DNA of 64,000 bases from Vanessa cardui (taxonomy: Eukaryota; Arthropoda; Insecta; Lepidoptera; Nymphalidae), in the NCBI RefSeq assembly GCF_905220365.1, contig NC_061138.1:9501814-9565813 (forward strand), in the 5' to 3' direction. Position numbers and translations under genes: made by a program. Position 1 is the first letter of the stretch. Every line of letters starts with the position of its first letter. The notes beneath the pieces are model-generated. The model did not search any database, had not been told where the DNA came from, and worked only from the letters and a program-made list of their open reading frames with translations. Below, one piece after another: positions 35,973-48,811 of the stretch.

Positions 35973-37954
35973 CAGTACATATATAATATCTGCAATAATA
36001 AATGGTTTATTAAGTCATGTATTCATTATCTTCTAACTACATTTTTTTATATACGGCATATTAATTTGAAGTTAAATAAATAGAAATTGTTTCCATTCTA
36101 CTCAAAAGAACTGTCCGATATATTTATAATCTCGGGGCTTAAGAGTCCCATCGGAATGTGTTTAAGTAATGGTACAATTGCATCACAAAGTATTTGCAAC
36201 AATATACATATATTCAGACAAATAAAGAATAATTACATAATTTGATTATTGAAATATTTTATAATATAATCATATGTATATATTACACAATTTAATATGA
36301 TAGTATTATTAAACGTAAAATGAAATAAGAAATCAGACCTTACAAAAAACCAAATGAATAAAGATTATAAGGTCAATAACCGGCTTTCGTCAAAACAAAG
36401 TTTTTCATCCCAATTATTCTTTACAAATTTCAAATTTAATTAGTGTGACGATAAGAAAGCAGCTTAAATTCATTTACGTTACAAACTTTAATAACTTTTG
36501 TTACGAACTCTTTAAAAGTCATAGTTCAAATCTCAGGGAAGCGAATTGGTTTCGATCACTAAACAAATACTTTTCGCTATTATTTTAAGCGTCATATATC
36601 TACCGTTCACAATTATTTTACCACTGGCTATTAAATTGTCCTACCTATGCTATGTCTTATAGTTTTTAAAATCCCTTGGCATTAAATTAGGAAATAGTGA
36701 TAGATGAGGAAATATTTGGTGGTAGTAGCAAAATGACATAGATATCTATACCTATATCCTACATATAAAACTATTTAATTTCTATCTGAGCCAAATGGAA
36801 ATTTATATTTTTAACTTTAATTTTTTTTAATTTTTTTCAATTTCGTCGTCTACGATCCGATCCGATTTACGTACCTGTTTGGTCTTTGAATTACTACGTC
36901 TAATCTTTCCATTAGGATTTTGCTCTTAGACCTGCATTTTTTTAATCGAAATACTATTCAAAGAAAGACATAGGCTACTTTTTAATTTACTCCTCAAGGG
37001 GCTAAACCGAGGTAGAAGGTTGTGTGCTATACGAAAAGTCTCATAAGTTTTGCACAGGTAAGGCCACAGGTTCAACTAATAACAAATACAATTTAGCTAC
37101 CTATGAAAGTTACAATTAATTTCAGTTACTTTTACTTGTTATATTAACCGATTGTGGAGTGGTTGGGTTTTCTGAGTATATTTTAAATAATTTAATGTTT
37201 AAGAATAATCCACTCTACTTTTTAATTTATTTGTGTAAAACCGCTTTAATTTTTGTCCTCTCATGTATTTTATTTGTTAATATTAGTACATTATTGTGAG
37301 AAAATGAATCTAAAACTATACTTAACAAACAACTTCCGTTTTGTCTCACTAATGAAAGCTTGTAATTAGACAAAGTTACAGACTGTTCACCTTTCAACTC
37401 TAATGTGAAATTAGGACCAAAACTTCGGGTCACAGGAACTTGACACAGAGACTTAAGTTTCACGGTATTTCAACATAATTATTAAAGTCGTTTTAGTTCC
37501 TATTATCGTGATGAGATGTTATGATTTTTCCTATTCCTATTATGAGATGTTATGATTTTTCACAATTTCATATTTGGAATAAAAATGCTTCTATATATTT
37601 TAACAAACTACCCGTAGAATCAATCTTTTTTATTTATAGAATTTTCATAGGTATGAAAATGGGTAGTGATTATGTGGCTTAAATAAACTGTAAGTGATTT
37701 GTTTTAGGTAAAAAATAAATCGTCTGTTGGAAAATGATGGTGAAAAAATGGTCATTAAAAATATTTTTAATCGTCTTTACTAGTTCTATTTAGATTTATA
37801 ATAGTTAGTAACGAAAAAAAAGTAGCAATGTTGCGCTGATTTTATGATATTTCTAAAACAAATACATCTCATTGCATATTGTACTCAATTTTAGGCAAAT
37901 ATTACGATTGTGTTATTATCGTTACGATTGTGACCTTTTGGAAAAGTGACAACT

Positions 37955-38025
37955 AAATTACGTGCTTTCCGAGGCACAGGAAGACATTTACCTTTCAGAT
38001 TCCGGACGACTATTGAAAATTATTT
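37955..38025 (+). repeat. Fragment of repeat family G
   Basis: ACGTGCTTTCCGAGGCACAG, ATTCCGGACGACTATTGAAA match the 3' half. Confidence 0.4.
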
Positions 38026-38084
38026 CCACGGAATTATAAAAATATATCTTAAACGGCCCATCGTACATCAATATAACATTATTG

Positions 38085-38173
38085 CAAAGGTCTACAAAAA
38101 AGTATTAGACATTCCGTAGTATATTTTATCGGGATCAGCATTGCACCCGTAAAAAGCCGGGGCAGGTCGCTAG
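38085..38173 (+). mobile_element. 3' end of a Helitron-like H1 element
   Basis: GGGATCAGCATTGCACCCGT, AAAAAGCCGGGGCAGGT and terminal CTAG at 38170-38173 followed by T. Confidence 0.6.
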
Positions 38174-41100
38174 TTACGTGTTCTTTATTTTTTTTTATCC
38201 TACTTCTGGATTTAATAATATATATAAAAATATAAAAAAAATGTTCTAAGACACGTGACAGGCTACACTGTACATGGAATAAGCATTAACTTGTTACTTC
38301 AGTTACCACACAAGGTCATTAACTTAATATGTGGGAAAATGTTTTTAAAACAAAATCAAAAAGCGTTTGAATATTTTCAAATCTAAAGAAAAAAAGCTAT
38401 TTAAAGCAAATAACAAATGATGAAATCTTATTACTATCGTTTTCTTTTTAAATCATGGCATTTTATATGCAAGAGTATTATTTATTTTCGAAAATCGCTT
38501 ATCAATTAATTTTGTGTTTATTGTTAGTACCTATATATTTTTTATTTATTAATACATTATATTTTTTCTCAATTACATTTTTTTATAATATTGTATTTGT
38601 CTATATTATTATATTTATTGAAGGTTTTTTTAGAACCATTTCAATATAATTCGTAAATCGTTAGCTTTGTAACTAGTTTTGTAAGAGCGGGTTTTCCAAA
38701 GATTTACCAACATGATATTCCATATTTGTTTTTTTTTTTTTATGGAATTACTAAGTTGGTAGTTATAGAAAAATATTAAAAAAGACTCATGTATATGGAA
38801 TCTGGAACTTATATGAGTATACCCACTAAAACCAGCACTACCATCTCTGTCCCTTCGGAGGATGTGTCAGGATCGCGTGCGCAAGCTACCGTGACACCTC
38901 GACGATTGGCCTACCGATGCGAGCCTCAGATACTAGGTATACCTGCTATGCAAAAAACACCTTAAATTACCTTTACAACATTTCAATTATTTGAGCCTTT
39001 AAATTATTACCATTCAGTTATTTCTGTATAATATAATTATACATAAAAGTGTTCCAGTATTTCCAGTACATTGTATTGACTTTGTTCATTTACAAACGTA
39101 CAAGAGTGCAACAGATTAAAAATAAAATTGCAGATGAAATAAAGACGGTATAGACAAACATGTTTCCCGTATTAAATACACAATGTTCTCATTTCAAACA
39201 CACGTGGGTATTTACAAACTACGTTTTATGAAGAGTACTAATACTACATAACGTTCACTGGAAAAATTCTTATTGTTATATTTTTTACTCTTGTTTTCTA
39301 TGTAAGCCAGCTCTGGGATGTTAGAAAATGCTGTGTAAATATCAACTTTACTATGTACATTGATATTTATTGGTAGTAATTTTTAAATCTGCATTCATAC
39401 ATTATTATGAACTTAACTTTAAATGTTTATCAGTAATTCAAAAGGATATAATTATTAACTTCAAAACGAGATAATTAAATACTTTGATTGAAATCACTTA
39501 GTTTAGACATTTAATTCTTGATGGCCAGTGAGGTCATATCTTAAATGGCCGTGAATGTCAACTGTCAAGAGGGATATGAGACATGATATGGACATATGGT
39601 ATTCATAATACTAACACGCTTCTAGTATAACATTAAACGATTTCCATAAAAAGTATTGTTTAATGATAAAATGATAAGCTTTTTCCGTTTCATACCACAA
39701 AATATGGACAGCTTGGAAGTCGAGGTGAGTGCGATGATAAAATATATTTTCGTTGGGTCTGACACTGAAGGCACCTGATCCAAACACTACGACACGGAAC
39801 GTTTGATCCGAGAAACAATATACCTAACGATTTCATCGCTTCAATTTTATCAGATAAAAAGCGTATATTATCGTTTTTATATGGACCTTTTCTTTTTTTA
39901 ACTCGATCCAGATTCTCTTTCATATATATTAACTCCTAAAAGTATCCTATTTCTATGTACATAATATTTTTTTGACTTGTTATTTTTAGACAAAAAAGGT
40001 TTTATTCTTATCTCTTTTGTATTAGGGTCATTTACCATTTATAGAGTTACTTATTGAAAGACAAAGTAGAGGATTAATTCTCCTCCATGCCATTGTGGAT
40101 TCCCTCGTGTTTAATATTCATTTATTATTGATTATTTGGTTTAAAAAAATATAAAATATTCTCTTTATTTATGTTCTTAATTTAAATGCGAATGTAAATC
40201 TACCTGTTGATATTTAACAAACAAATCACTGAACCTAAGATGAAAGTATCTATAAGGCAAAGCTAGCTTGATTACCAAGAACAAGGACGTAACACGGACA
40301 TAGAAAACATTGGTTTTTTTTTATTATTTAAAATACAACATCCACAGGCTCGCAGATGCCCGTGTCCTTTTTTACCTTTTATATTCAGTTACATTTTGGC
40401 GTTTTATATTTTATACTAAACATCAGCAGATCTTCGCTGGAAATCATTATTGTCGTCTTCTTGGGAGACGTGGCCCACACTGATTTTTTTTTCTTTTCTT
40501 TTTTTTTTTAAATAATATATACGTAATCTATAATAAATAATATATAATAAAATAATATATAAACTATAATAAATAATATATAAATAAAAATATATAGCCG
40601 TATATGTGTTCGAATTACTAGAAAGACATTGGTTTATTTCTCACGCCTAACCCTTAAATCGTGAACTAAGCCGGAGCAACAACTTGTACATATATATTAA
40701 TAAGTTTGGTGACGGAAAAACTGACTGACTGACTAAAGAAATTTAAACAAAAAATGTACTAGATAAGAATCAATGCTTTTTGAAGAAGGTTTATATATGT
40801 TATTTTACTAATATTATGGGCACAGAGGTAAATTATAATCTGTAATAGCACAAACATCACGACCTTATCCCGGAAAATGTAAGGTTCCCAGGGGATAGAT
40901 ATGATATGTCTTTCACAACAAGGGACCACGGGATCGATCTGATCTGATCTGATTTGTATAGGGGTCAGATAATGACTCAACCTATTATTTACCGCATAAT
41001 TATGTACTGTTCCTATGGGATAACATAGGAGGAAAAATTCGTTTGTAATCGATAAAGTCTACAACTTTTGAGCCAATTTCAGCTATTCTTTGATTATGAG

Positions 41101-41205
41101 ATAGTTTGTTAAGCCGGAAGTAAATTGATCTATTATAGACGTATAGTATGACACAAATTAGATGTAGCATCGGAAAATGCAATTAAATGAAAATAAAACC
41201 GATTA

Positions 41206-41325
41206 TTGCCGATTTACACGACCAATAGAAATAGCTCCCTATCGCGCCATTCGACGCGATTCGTCGCTATAGATTCTCGCGTCAGTTCAACCCGAGAAAA
41301 CAACTGCATGTAAATCGGCGTGTCA
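41206..41325. mobile_element. Short MITE-like inverted repeat
   Basis: TTGCCGATTTACACGA on the left and TGTAAATCGGCGTG on the right give inverted ends of about 12-14 bp around a GC-richer 90-bp centre. Only one copy is seen here. Confidence 0.4.
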
Positions 41326-41486
41326 AATTGACGAACATATTAGGTCATATGATATTACAAGTTATTACGTTTGTGTAAAGGTCATATTCACATGAGAAAT
41401 AAATATTGATAATTTGAGATAGCGTACTTAATTCTACATCTAAGTTGTGTCGTACTATACCTACACCATAACTCAATCTATTATAC

Positions 41487-41562
41487 CGTATCAAAATTAA
41501 TTGCATAGTTTTAAAGATCTAAGCATACACAGGGACAGACTGACAGCGGAAAGAAACTTACT
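41487..41562 (-). mobile_element. Fragment of a Helitron-like H1 element
   Basis: GCATAGTTTTAAAGATCTAA then GCATACACAGGGACAGACTG match the 5' third of the family in reverse. Confidence 0.55.
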
Positions 41563-41824
41563 ACGTATTAATAAACAAAAACATGCCTAAAAATAAAGTG
41601 TAAAAGTGCTTTCGTTTATGGCGGCCATTCTAAAATGAGAACGTATTTGTGTTATAACTCAATAGCTAACTGCGATATAATAATGCTGAAGTTTATTCAC
41701 AAACCGAGGAATTCTCTAGTCCTTAACTGTCTTAGTGCGATTCGAACAAACAGAAAAGTTCTACCATGTCAGACTATATATCACTAAGATAAAGAATAAA
41801 CTTCCATCATAACTGTTACTATCT

Positions 41825-41885
41825 TGACCTAGGATTTGAACACAGAACCTTAAGGTCTGCAGCTTTATTAGCTAGTCCGTGTTTA
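41825..41885 (+). repeat. 3' end fragment of repeat family G
   Basis: GACCTAGGATTTGAACACAG and GCTAGTCCGTG resemble the reversed tRNA-like end of the family. Confidence 0.4.
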
Positions 41886-42342
41886 AGACTTTATAAAATT
41901 AAGTTTATTTGTATAATATAAATACAATAAAAGGCATAAGGGACATGCCAGTTCCAATCCCATGGCTCTTATGGGATCGGCTGTAAGGAGTGGTAACTGC
42001 CACAATGTCCGCGTTTATATTGACGTTTGCCACTCAGCTCTAGTGGTTTGCCATTGAAGTTTCATTTAGTCCAAAACGAGACAAATATTTTAAAATAAGA
42101 CTGAAATATAATTCACCTAATACTGTTTATTTGACAAGGAATAATTTTAAACGAATGTATAGAAGATTGATGTAATGACATGTTCCCTCTTTTTCGTTCT
42201 GATAAAAACGAAGCTATAAAAAATACAAAAAAAAATGACAGATGCAACTTCGTAACTACGAGCTGAGAATATCTTAGAAGAAAATCAAATAGCATAAATA
42301 TATAAATAATAATGACATATAAATATTTATATAATATATAAC

Positions 42343-42565
42343 TGGAATGCTTTACCAGCACACGTGTTCCCCTCCTCTTATAACCTGGGTGCCTTCAAAC
42401 GAGTCGTGAAGAGGCATCTTGAGGGGCGGCTTGGCGACCAGTGCAGCTCATTCTTGCTATTCGTACTAGTCGTCTTCGCGTTTGGACTCCATTTCCACTT
42501 ACCATCAGGTGGAGCGGAGTCCTACCCGGACCTATGTGCCTACCCGGATAATATAAAAAAGCTTT
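42343..42565 (+). pseudogene. Non-LTR retrotransposon C-terminal fragment
   Basis: Frame NWNALPAHVFPSSYNLGAFK, RVVKRHLEGR, ending at TAA 42565-42567 near an A-rich run. WNxLPxxVFxxxxxxxFKxxVxxxL is the usual C-terminal pattern of Jockey/CR1-type reverse transcriptases in Lepidoptera. 5'-truncated at about 42340. Confidence 0.7.
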
Positions 42566-42586
42566 AAATACATTGAGAGCCCAGAG

Positions 42587-42656
42587 AGTCGAATTAGAAT
42601 ACGTGAAGCTGATCTATGACGACGAGTCCAAAGATGAACTGGCTTTGGACTTATAG
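42587..42656 (+). other. Unidentified coding-like segment
   Basis: From ACATTGAGAGCCC the frame reads TLRAQRVELEYVKLIYDD then ESKDELALDL and TAG at 42654-42656. Base composition and codon use are richer than the surroundings, and the residues look like a real protein C terminus. No start, no clear acceptor (candidate AG at 42592-42593) and no family recognised. It begins just after the retrotransposon end at 42567. Confidence 0.3.
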
Positions 42657-42712
42657 TAGTACAATTAAATTTTCATCGTAATTGTTGTTTCTAGTTCTCT
42701 TGTAAATAGTGG

Positions 42713-42812
42713 ATGAAATTCTGTCACACGTTTGTTGTGTATCCTCCAGCCTGCACTGGAACAGCGTGGTGAAATAAGTCTCAAGCCTTCTCTCTCACTT
42801 AGTAGGCAATGT
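42713..42812 (+). mobile_element. Old SINE family A fragment, plus
   Basis: AATTCTGTCACACGTTTGTT, CACTGGAACAGCGTGGTGAA, CTCAAGCCTTCTCTC follow the family in order; head and tail absent. Confidence 0.5.
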
Positions 42813-42849
42813 GCAAACCTATCTGGGGCCTCAATAAGATAATCATTGC

Positions 42850-43015
42850 CAAACAATAGTACTCACTATTATTGTGTTCCGGTTTTAAGTGTGAATGAGT
42901 ACAGGTGAAAATAACACCTTAGTTGCCACGGTTGGTGATGGATTGACGATGTAAGGCATGGTTAATATTTCTTTCAGTACTATTGTCTACATGCGGTGGC
43001 GACTGCTTAAATCTG
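42850..43015 (+). repeat. Repeat family B, plus, diverged
   Basis: CAAACAATAGTACTCACTAT, GTTGCCACGGTTGGTGATGG, GATTGACGATGTAAGGCATG, TATTTCTTTCAG follow the family order. Confidence 0.6.
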
Positions 43016-43434
43016 GTGCATTGGGTTTAATAGGGCACTTAAATCGAATCCGATATTACAATACAACAGTTCTTTAACTTTAAATATAAGTATGCGTCGC
43101 CATAATATATCATTATAACTAAATTGTGGAATATTTTTTATACTTTTTAAAACTAATTTCAATAATAATAACAGTGTGTTTAAATTCCTCGCTATCATAA
43201 ATTGATTGCTGCGATCCGTTGTATTGATATTACTACATTTCTATCGATTACCGATAACTACACGAAGCATGATGTAGTAAAAACTTTTTAAAAGTCTTTT
43301 ATAATACCAGTCTAGTCGTATACTGCCAGTTAAATTTTATTATGATGTATATAGGCTTCATAATTCTGTGTATGTATTGTGAATTGTAAACGTCGTCGAG
43401 AGTCCATGTTAAATATTATTATTCTATAAAAAAA

Positions 43435-43545
43435 TCCGAGATATCCCAGTGGTTAGAACGCGTTCATCTTCATCGATGATTGCGGGTTCAAATCCAGACA
43501 AGCTCCACTGAATTTTCATATGCTTAATTTGTGTCTCATCCGAAT
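43435..43545 (+). mobile_element. SINE family A head fragment, plus
   Basis: CCGAGATATCCCAGTGGTTA with B-box-like GGGTTCAAATCC, ending soon after TTAATTTGTGTCTCATC. Only the tRNA-related half is present. Confidence 0.65.
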
Positions 43546-44114
43546 TCATGTTCTGAATTCGTATATCCTCTACCCTTTTCGCGTTGTGGTGTGAAAAATG
43601 ACAGATATAAATAATGTAAAGAACATTTCATTTTTACAAAAATAAGCATTTTTAAAACAAAATGAATTTTATTAGTAAAACATAAAAATTCATAAATATT
43701 TCTATGAAACGCATTACGATTTGATGCAGTCCGTGAAAATTATTTTTTCCCCTTTTAAATACGTTGTCAATACTGTGAGATACTACATAATAATATATAA
43801 CGTAAGAAATAAATATATCAAACACTAAGAAATAAAAACGCTTAGTATTCAAAACATTTAATTACCATATTCAAGAGTCACCGACTTTTTTCTAATTTTA
43901 TAATTTTCACGATAACAACGTATAATTGTCTTGCTCAAAATTTTACTTAACTTCGTTAAAATGATCATTAAAATGATAAATTTAACGAAATTTTAACGAT
44001 GTTTCCTTTCATAAATATCTAAAGACGCCAGAGACGCCACGTCGGGAAACGTAACTTAATTACCTAGAGATTATTCCGAAAAACCACCAACATAAAAAAA
44101 CGATTATATACATA

Positions 44115-45233
44115 CGAGGTTCGTTCAAAAAGTATCGCGAATTTTGTGTTTTTTCAAAAATTATTTATTTATTCATGAATACCTATTTTGACTCTTCAAA
44201 GTAATCTTCATGAGATATTATACCCTCGTGCCAACGGGTTTTCCAATCTTCGAAGCAATTTAAAAAAAACATTTTTTTTATCTTTTTCAGCTCCTGCGGC
44301 TCCTTCGATGCCGTGTTTATGTCGTCAAGCGTAGCGTAACGTCGTCCTTTCATGGGCCTCTCCAATTTAGGGAACAAGAAAAAGTCACAGGGGGCCAGAT
44401 CTAGGGAAGACGGTGGCTGCGGCATCATTAGTGTGTTGTTTTTGGCCAAAAAGTCGCGCAGAAGCAACGATGTGTGAGCAGGGGCGTTATCGTGGAGCAA
44501 AAGCCAATTTTTGTTCTTCCACAATTCCGGGCGTTTCTGGCGGATTGCTTAGCGAAAATTGCGCATAACTTGCAGGTAATATTCCTTATTGACCGTTCTA
44601 CCCTGTGGCAAAAACTCATGAGCACCACGCTCCTGCAATCGAAGAAAACTATCAGCAAAACTTTCACATTCGACCAAACTTGGCGCGATTTTTTCGGTCT
44701 TGGTTCGCGCTTCCATTGAGTAAGTCAGGTTCCAGTAGTAAAGTCCAATATCTCATTAGCACTGTTCATGCGATGCTGTTTTTGGTCGCAATTGAGCAAT
44801 TTTGATACGAATTTCGTGGCGACCCGTCTCATGTCTAAATTATTGATAAAAATCGAATGGCACGAGCCAATCGATATGTTTAGGTCCTCAGCAACTTCTC
44901 TAACGGTGATTCGACGATTTTTTCGTCTGTTATTGAAATGCTCGGACGTCCGGCGCTTAGGTAGCTTATCCGTATACCACAGTCAACATTCGGAATGCAT
45001 CCGCACACTTGATTTCGTTTTTCACACAAAATTTGATAGAGGTTCTTTGATCAATTTTTTTAATGGGTAAAAATCGAAGACGTAACAAAGACGTAAACGT
45101 GCAAGCAAAATAGCTGTCAACAATTAAGTGAACATTCAAAATGGCCGAGCTTGTCAGCATAAGTGAGAGACATGAGTACCAACATAAAGCCACAAAAAGA
45201 TCAAAATTCGCGAGACTTTTTGAACACATCTCG
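44115..45233 (-). mobile_element. Mariner-type DNA transposon, decayed copy with both terminal repeats
   Basis: The left end reads CGAGGTTCGTTCAAAAAGT and the right end, on the other strand, CGAGATGTGTTCAAAAAGT. Both continue into TCGCGAATTTTG, so the terminal inverted repeats are about 32 bp with a few mismatches. TA dinucleotides at 44113-44114 and 45234-45235 are the expected mariner target duplication. At 1119 bp it is shorter than the roughly 1.3 kb of complete mariners, which fits an internal deletion in the transposase. Confidence 0.9.
44183..45090 (-). pseudogene. Mariner transposase pseudogene (DD34D family)
   Basis: Read on the minus strand, an N-terminal helix-turn-helix piece (QRTSIKFCVKNEIKCADAF) is followed by VREVAEDLNISIGSC and LLNCDQKQHRMN, then FFDCR, FLPQGRTVNKEYYLQVM, WKNKNWLLLHDNAPAHTS and DLAPCDFFLFPKL. 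The last two give the second and third catalytic Asp, with exactly 34 residues between them. Damage: the pieces lie in different frames; the segment with the first catalytic Asp (TGDE in relatives) is missing between about 44725 and 44760; a frameshift lies near 44620-44645; an in-frame TAA is at 44549-44551. It cannot make an active transposase. Confidence 0.88.
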
Positions 45234-45272
45234 TATACCTACAACTAATTGCGAAGCCTCATGATTAAGTAT

Positions 45273-45569
45273 ACAACAACAGCCTGTAAATTTCCCACTG
45301 CTGGGTTCAGGCCTCCCCTCCCTGCGACGAGAAGGTTCGGAACATATCTCACCGCGCTGTTCCAATGCGGGTTGGTGGAATGTACATGTGGCAGAATTTC
45401 TTTGAAATTAGACACATACAGGTTTCCTCGCGATGTTTTCCTTCACCGCCGAGCACGAAATGTATTATAAACACAAATTAAGCACATGAAGAATTCAGTG
45501 GTGCCTGGGTTTGAACCCGTGATCATCGGTTAAGATGCACGCTTTCTAACCACTGGGCCATCTCGGCTC
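45273..45569 (-). mobile_element. tRNA-derived SINE (family A), near-complete copy with target duplication
   Basis: On the minus strand it starts with the tRNA-like head GAGCCGAGATGGCCCAGTGG and ends at AATTTACAGGCTGTTGTTG. A 9-bp direct repeat, ATTAAGTAT, lies at 45264-45272 and 45570-45578. It lies 40 bases from the mariner end. The sequence type resembles butterfly tRNA-derived SINEs such as those called Metulj, but I could not verify the family name. Confidence 0.85.
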
Positions 45570-45578
45570 ATTAAGTAT

Positions 45579-48375
45579 CTGAGCGACTAAAATCTCTCCA
45601 AAAGCTAAATTGTTTATAATTAATAAGCCAATTCAGCGTTTCCATTAAGATGTTTAACGTGAATAAAGTTATGCTGTTTTAATTACAAAATCTTGTTACT
45701 GATTAATATTGAATAGATAACTTCGAACAAGATTAAAATTGTTTATTATACTATTAATCCATTTTATGTACTATCAAGTTGAAAGTATATAAATTTATAT
45801 TAACGCGCGATCAAAATAACATCAAACCGTAATACCTATACTCTCAAGTATTTTTGTATTCTGAATGTTAATTTTTAAAGGTCGCCATTTTTCCAAAAAG
45901 CTTCAATTTTTACTCTTTGTACTTAATTAAAAGTTATATATCATTCTATAAATAAATAAGAAATAACTACACACTTGATCAGTAATACGTCTGTTTTATA
46001 TTTTTTTTTAATAATAAATATATTTTTAAATATCAATATTGCAAAAGAACCAAATTAAAATTCTTCAAAAATGTCTGATCAATTTAAATTAATTAGTAGG
46101 ATTTATGACTTTCCCGAGTCAAAAACAATATATTTTCAAACAGTTATTTACACTATGGGACTTACAGCAATTTATTACGAATATATATTTTTTAAACAGT
46201 AACCACAAGGCAATATTATACAGGTGAACATCAGAATTGTATTTTTGTATTTTATAAAAAAAATGCAGTAATACGATATTTTTTCAAATAGATAAGTTAA
46301 CGTTTGACGGTTATCATACCTGATGGAAAGAGATACAGCCTTAGGCAAAGCGCGCTTGCGTAAAAGAAACCAATTCTTCTTAGGCACAGATTGCACATTA
46401 GCAATCTTCTAAGCCTTAGAGGCTTGAGCAAATTTAAGAATAAGAGGCTGTACAAGCGTTAGAAACAGAGGACTCATGTCCACAGTTCTTCACGACTATT
46501 GCTAGAACCGCGGCCGGCCCACTGGCTTCATTCACATTCAAGGTAGATATGGACAAGAAACTAGTGAAGCTACAATTCGAAAGGTAGAGCGCTAAAGAAA
46601 AAACACACATACAGATATCTAATATATATAAAAAAATCATAATTTATAACATATTTTATTATATATTATTAAATATTTCAACAATATTCAGACCATGTCA
46701 GGACGTGGTGATAGTTATAGATAATGTAAAATGTATCATTATTTATTTAACGTACTTAATAAATTTAAATGATAATTACATAACTCATAATTATCCATAA
46801 TGATATCGTGTCATTTGTATGTTTAAATATGTAAAAATGTTAATTCATTTTCAGATAGAGTTGAATTCGCAGGGAAAAGTAATACATAGCCTGTAGTAAA
46901 AGAATAATTATTATCCAGTCACTGGTATGATTTAAACGTCGATATTAAAAGCATATATCTTATTAATGGTTGTTTTAAACTAATTTATTAGGGATGTCCC
47001 GTTTTTCTTCTAGTTTTAATCAAATATTGTTTTATGAGCTTATTTCATGTTTCAGCCAATCGATACATATGCACATTTGGCAGTCGTTAATTTTAAAATC
47101 TTTAACACGAATATGCATTGAAAGGGTGCGTCAAATCAGCAGTTAGTTGAAGATTGTTAATAATAACAAAATGTGTATATTTTCTTAATATGTTTACGTA
47201 AATTAAACACTCTGTATCATATACATACCAATATTCAACATATATAAAATTGTACCCATCTTCTGATAAACAGGAACATCAAATAATTAACAATATTTAA
47301 TATGGTTTACAATATTTATTTTTACAGTTTTCTTTACAATCATCCATTATCTTCCGTATTTAAAGGCAGATTAACAATTCCCATGTCAAATTTAATAATA
47401 TTCTATTTCATAACATTCATATAAGTCTGTGACTGAATATAGCTCAACAGCTAGAAATTATACGACAATATTATATTTAAAATACTTTATAGGCTTACAC
47501 AATGGTGTTGGCTCTTACCCAGGGACTCAGCTCAATATGCACAAATATGAAACTATTTACACTGTAAATGCCTTCGAATTTAAATTGTGATGCTGTCTGG
47601 TAATAATAATACTGGCAGGTAAAAAAAATAACAAAACAAAATTAAAATATACTAAAGGACTAAAACAAATGTCTGTAGAGATAAAAATATAACAATTTAA
47701 AAAAGACACTAAAAACCTATTTAACCAAGACCTATTTCCTGCTTACCTTATATTTTTGATTAAAAAAATCAAAGTTATTTTTCTGCAGCGCCGTGAACGC
47801 CTGTTCATAGCACAATATGTAACGTACATAGTACATAGTATAAACTACTTCATGAAAAATGTAAGCAGAAATGCGAATATTTCTGATTACCTACATATCA
47901 AGCTCTGGAACTTTTTCATTTTTGTCAAATAAGCTGTCTATAAATATAAAACAATACATTTCAAGGAAACATTTAAATAACCAACAGCTGCATTGATATT
48001 TAAATATTGCATATATTTCACGCATGCTTGACAAATTATGTCCTGATTTTCAATCGCCTCTGGGCATTTGAAATATTATATTAATAATCAATTTATGAAA
48101 ATTAAATGTATTTAAATGTTTAAACAAATTTTGTCTCTTACATTATAATATTATGAACTCACTAGTGATGGGTTATACTAATTGTCAATTACATACTTTG
48201 ATTGTTTTGACTTATATATTTATGAGCGGGTTTAAAGGAGGATTGAAAATCTTTAACTTTTCCATGTTAAATCTATTTCAAGTTAAAAATGATTAAGTAT
48301 TGTATGTATAACTCTACTTGTAATTTCAAGGGCTATGTTTGATAAAACAATATAATTCATCATCATCAAAATATC

Positions 48376-48376
<1 letters not shown>
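45579..48376. other. AT-rich DNA, nothing apart from the reverse transcriptase remnant
   Basis: Many AATAAA-like strings but no open frames with protein character. Confidence 0.5.
46430..46640 (-). pseudogene. Jockey-like reverse transcriptase fragment, degenerate
   Basis: Minus-strand frame with NVNEASGPAAVLAIVVKNCG, parallel to the GPDGIPA-VLKNC block of Jockey-type reverse transcriptases. A second frame at 46370-46396 gives QSVPKK, matching the following PIPKKG block. Short and frame-broken. Confidence 0.45.
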
Positions 48377-48415
<39 letters not shown>

Positions 48416-48450
48416 GTATATATATGTATGTATATATAAATATATATAAA
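48377..48450. repeat. (TA)n microsatellite with TG/TA interruptions
   Basis: About 74 bases of TATATA broken by TGTATA units. Confidence 0.9.
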
Positions 48451-48811
48451 CTGGGGTATTTTTTCATTATTAAAGATTATTTCGTAAATGCTGAGTGAGT
48501 TTAATACATACAATAAATAAGCATTTTTATGCTTCTTTCAGTGCTATAATCATCAACAAAGTTGATCTATTATATTATATTACCAGTATGCAATGCTGCC
48601 TTTTTAATCAAGAACAAACTAAGCATTACAATTTTTTATCCGCATTAACCAGGTACACAAAAAACTTCGTTTTTACAAATGAATCATGTACAGATTAAAT
48701 GTTTATGATAGGCAAGAGTTGTAACTTAAGGTTAAATTTAAATATGTGTTATATACAGATTCCAAATCCTTACTAATATTATAAGGACGAAAATTTGTAC
48801 TTATGGATGTT

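Larger units (their letters stand above)
35973..41205. other. AT-rich intergenic DNA with few small repeats
   Basis: Contains the H1 3' end, a G fragment, a direct repeat ATGAGATGTTATGATTTTTC near 37510 and 37540, and a GC-rich 38830-38930 segment of unknown origin. Confidence 0.45.

Noticed and set aside
43435..43510. tRNA-like head with GGGTTCAAATCC
   Set aside because: It is the head of SINE family A; no acceptor stem pairing.
44474..45070. Open frames on the + strand of the mariner
   Set aside because: Antisense to the transposase remnant; no independent pattern.
48283..48513. 76-codon minus frame with alternating Tyr and Ile
   Set aside because: It is translation of the (TA)n microsatellite.
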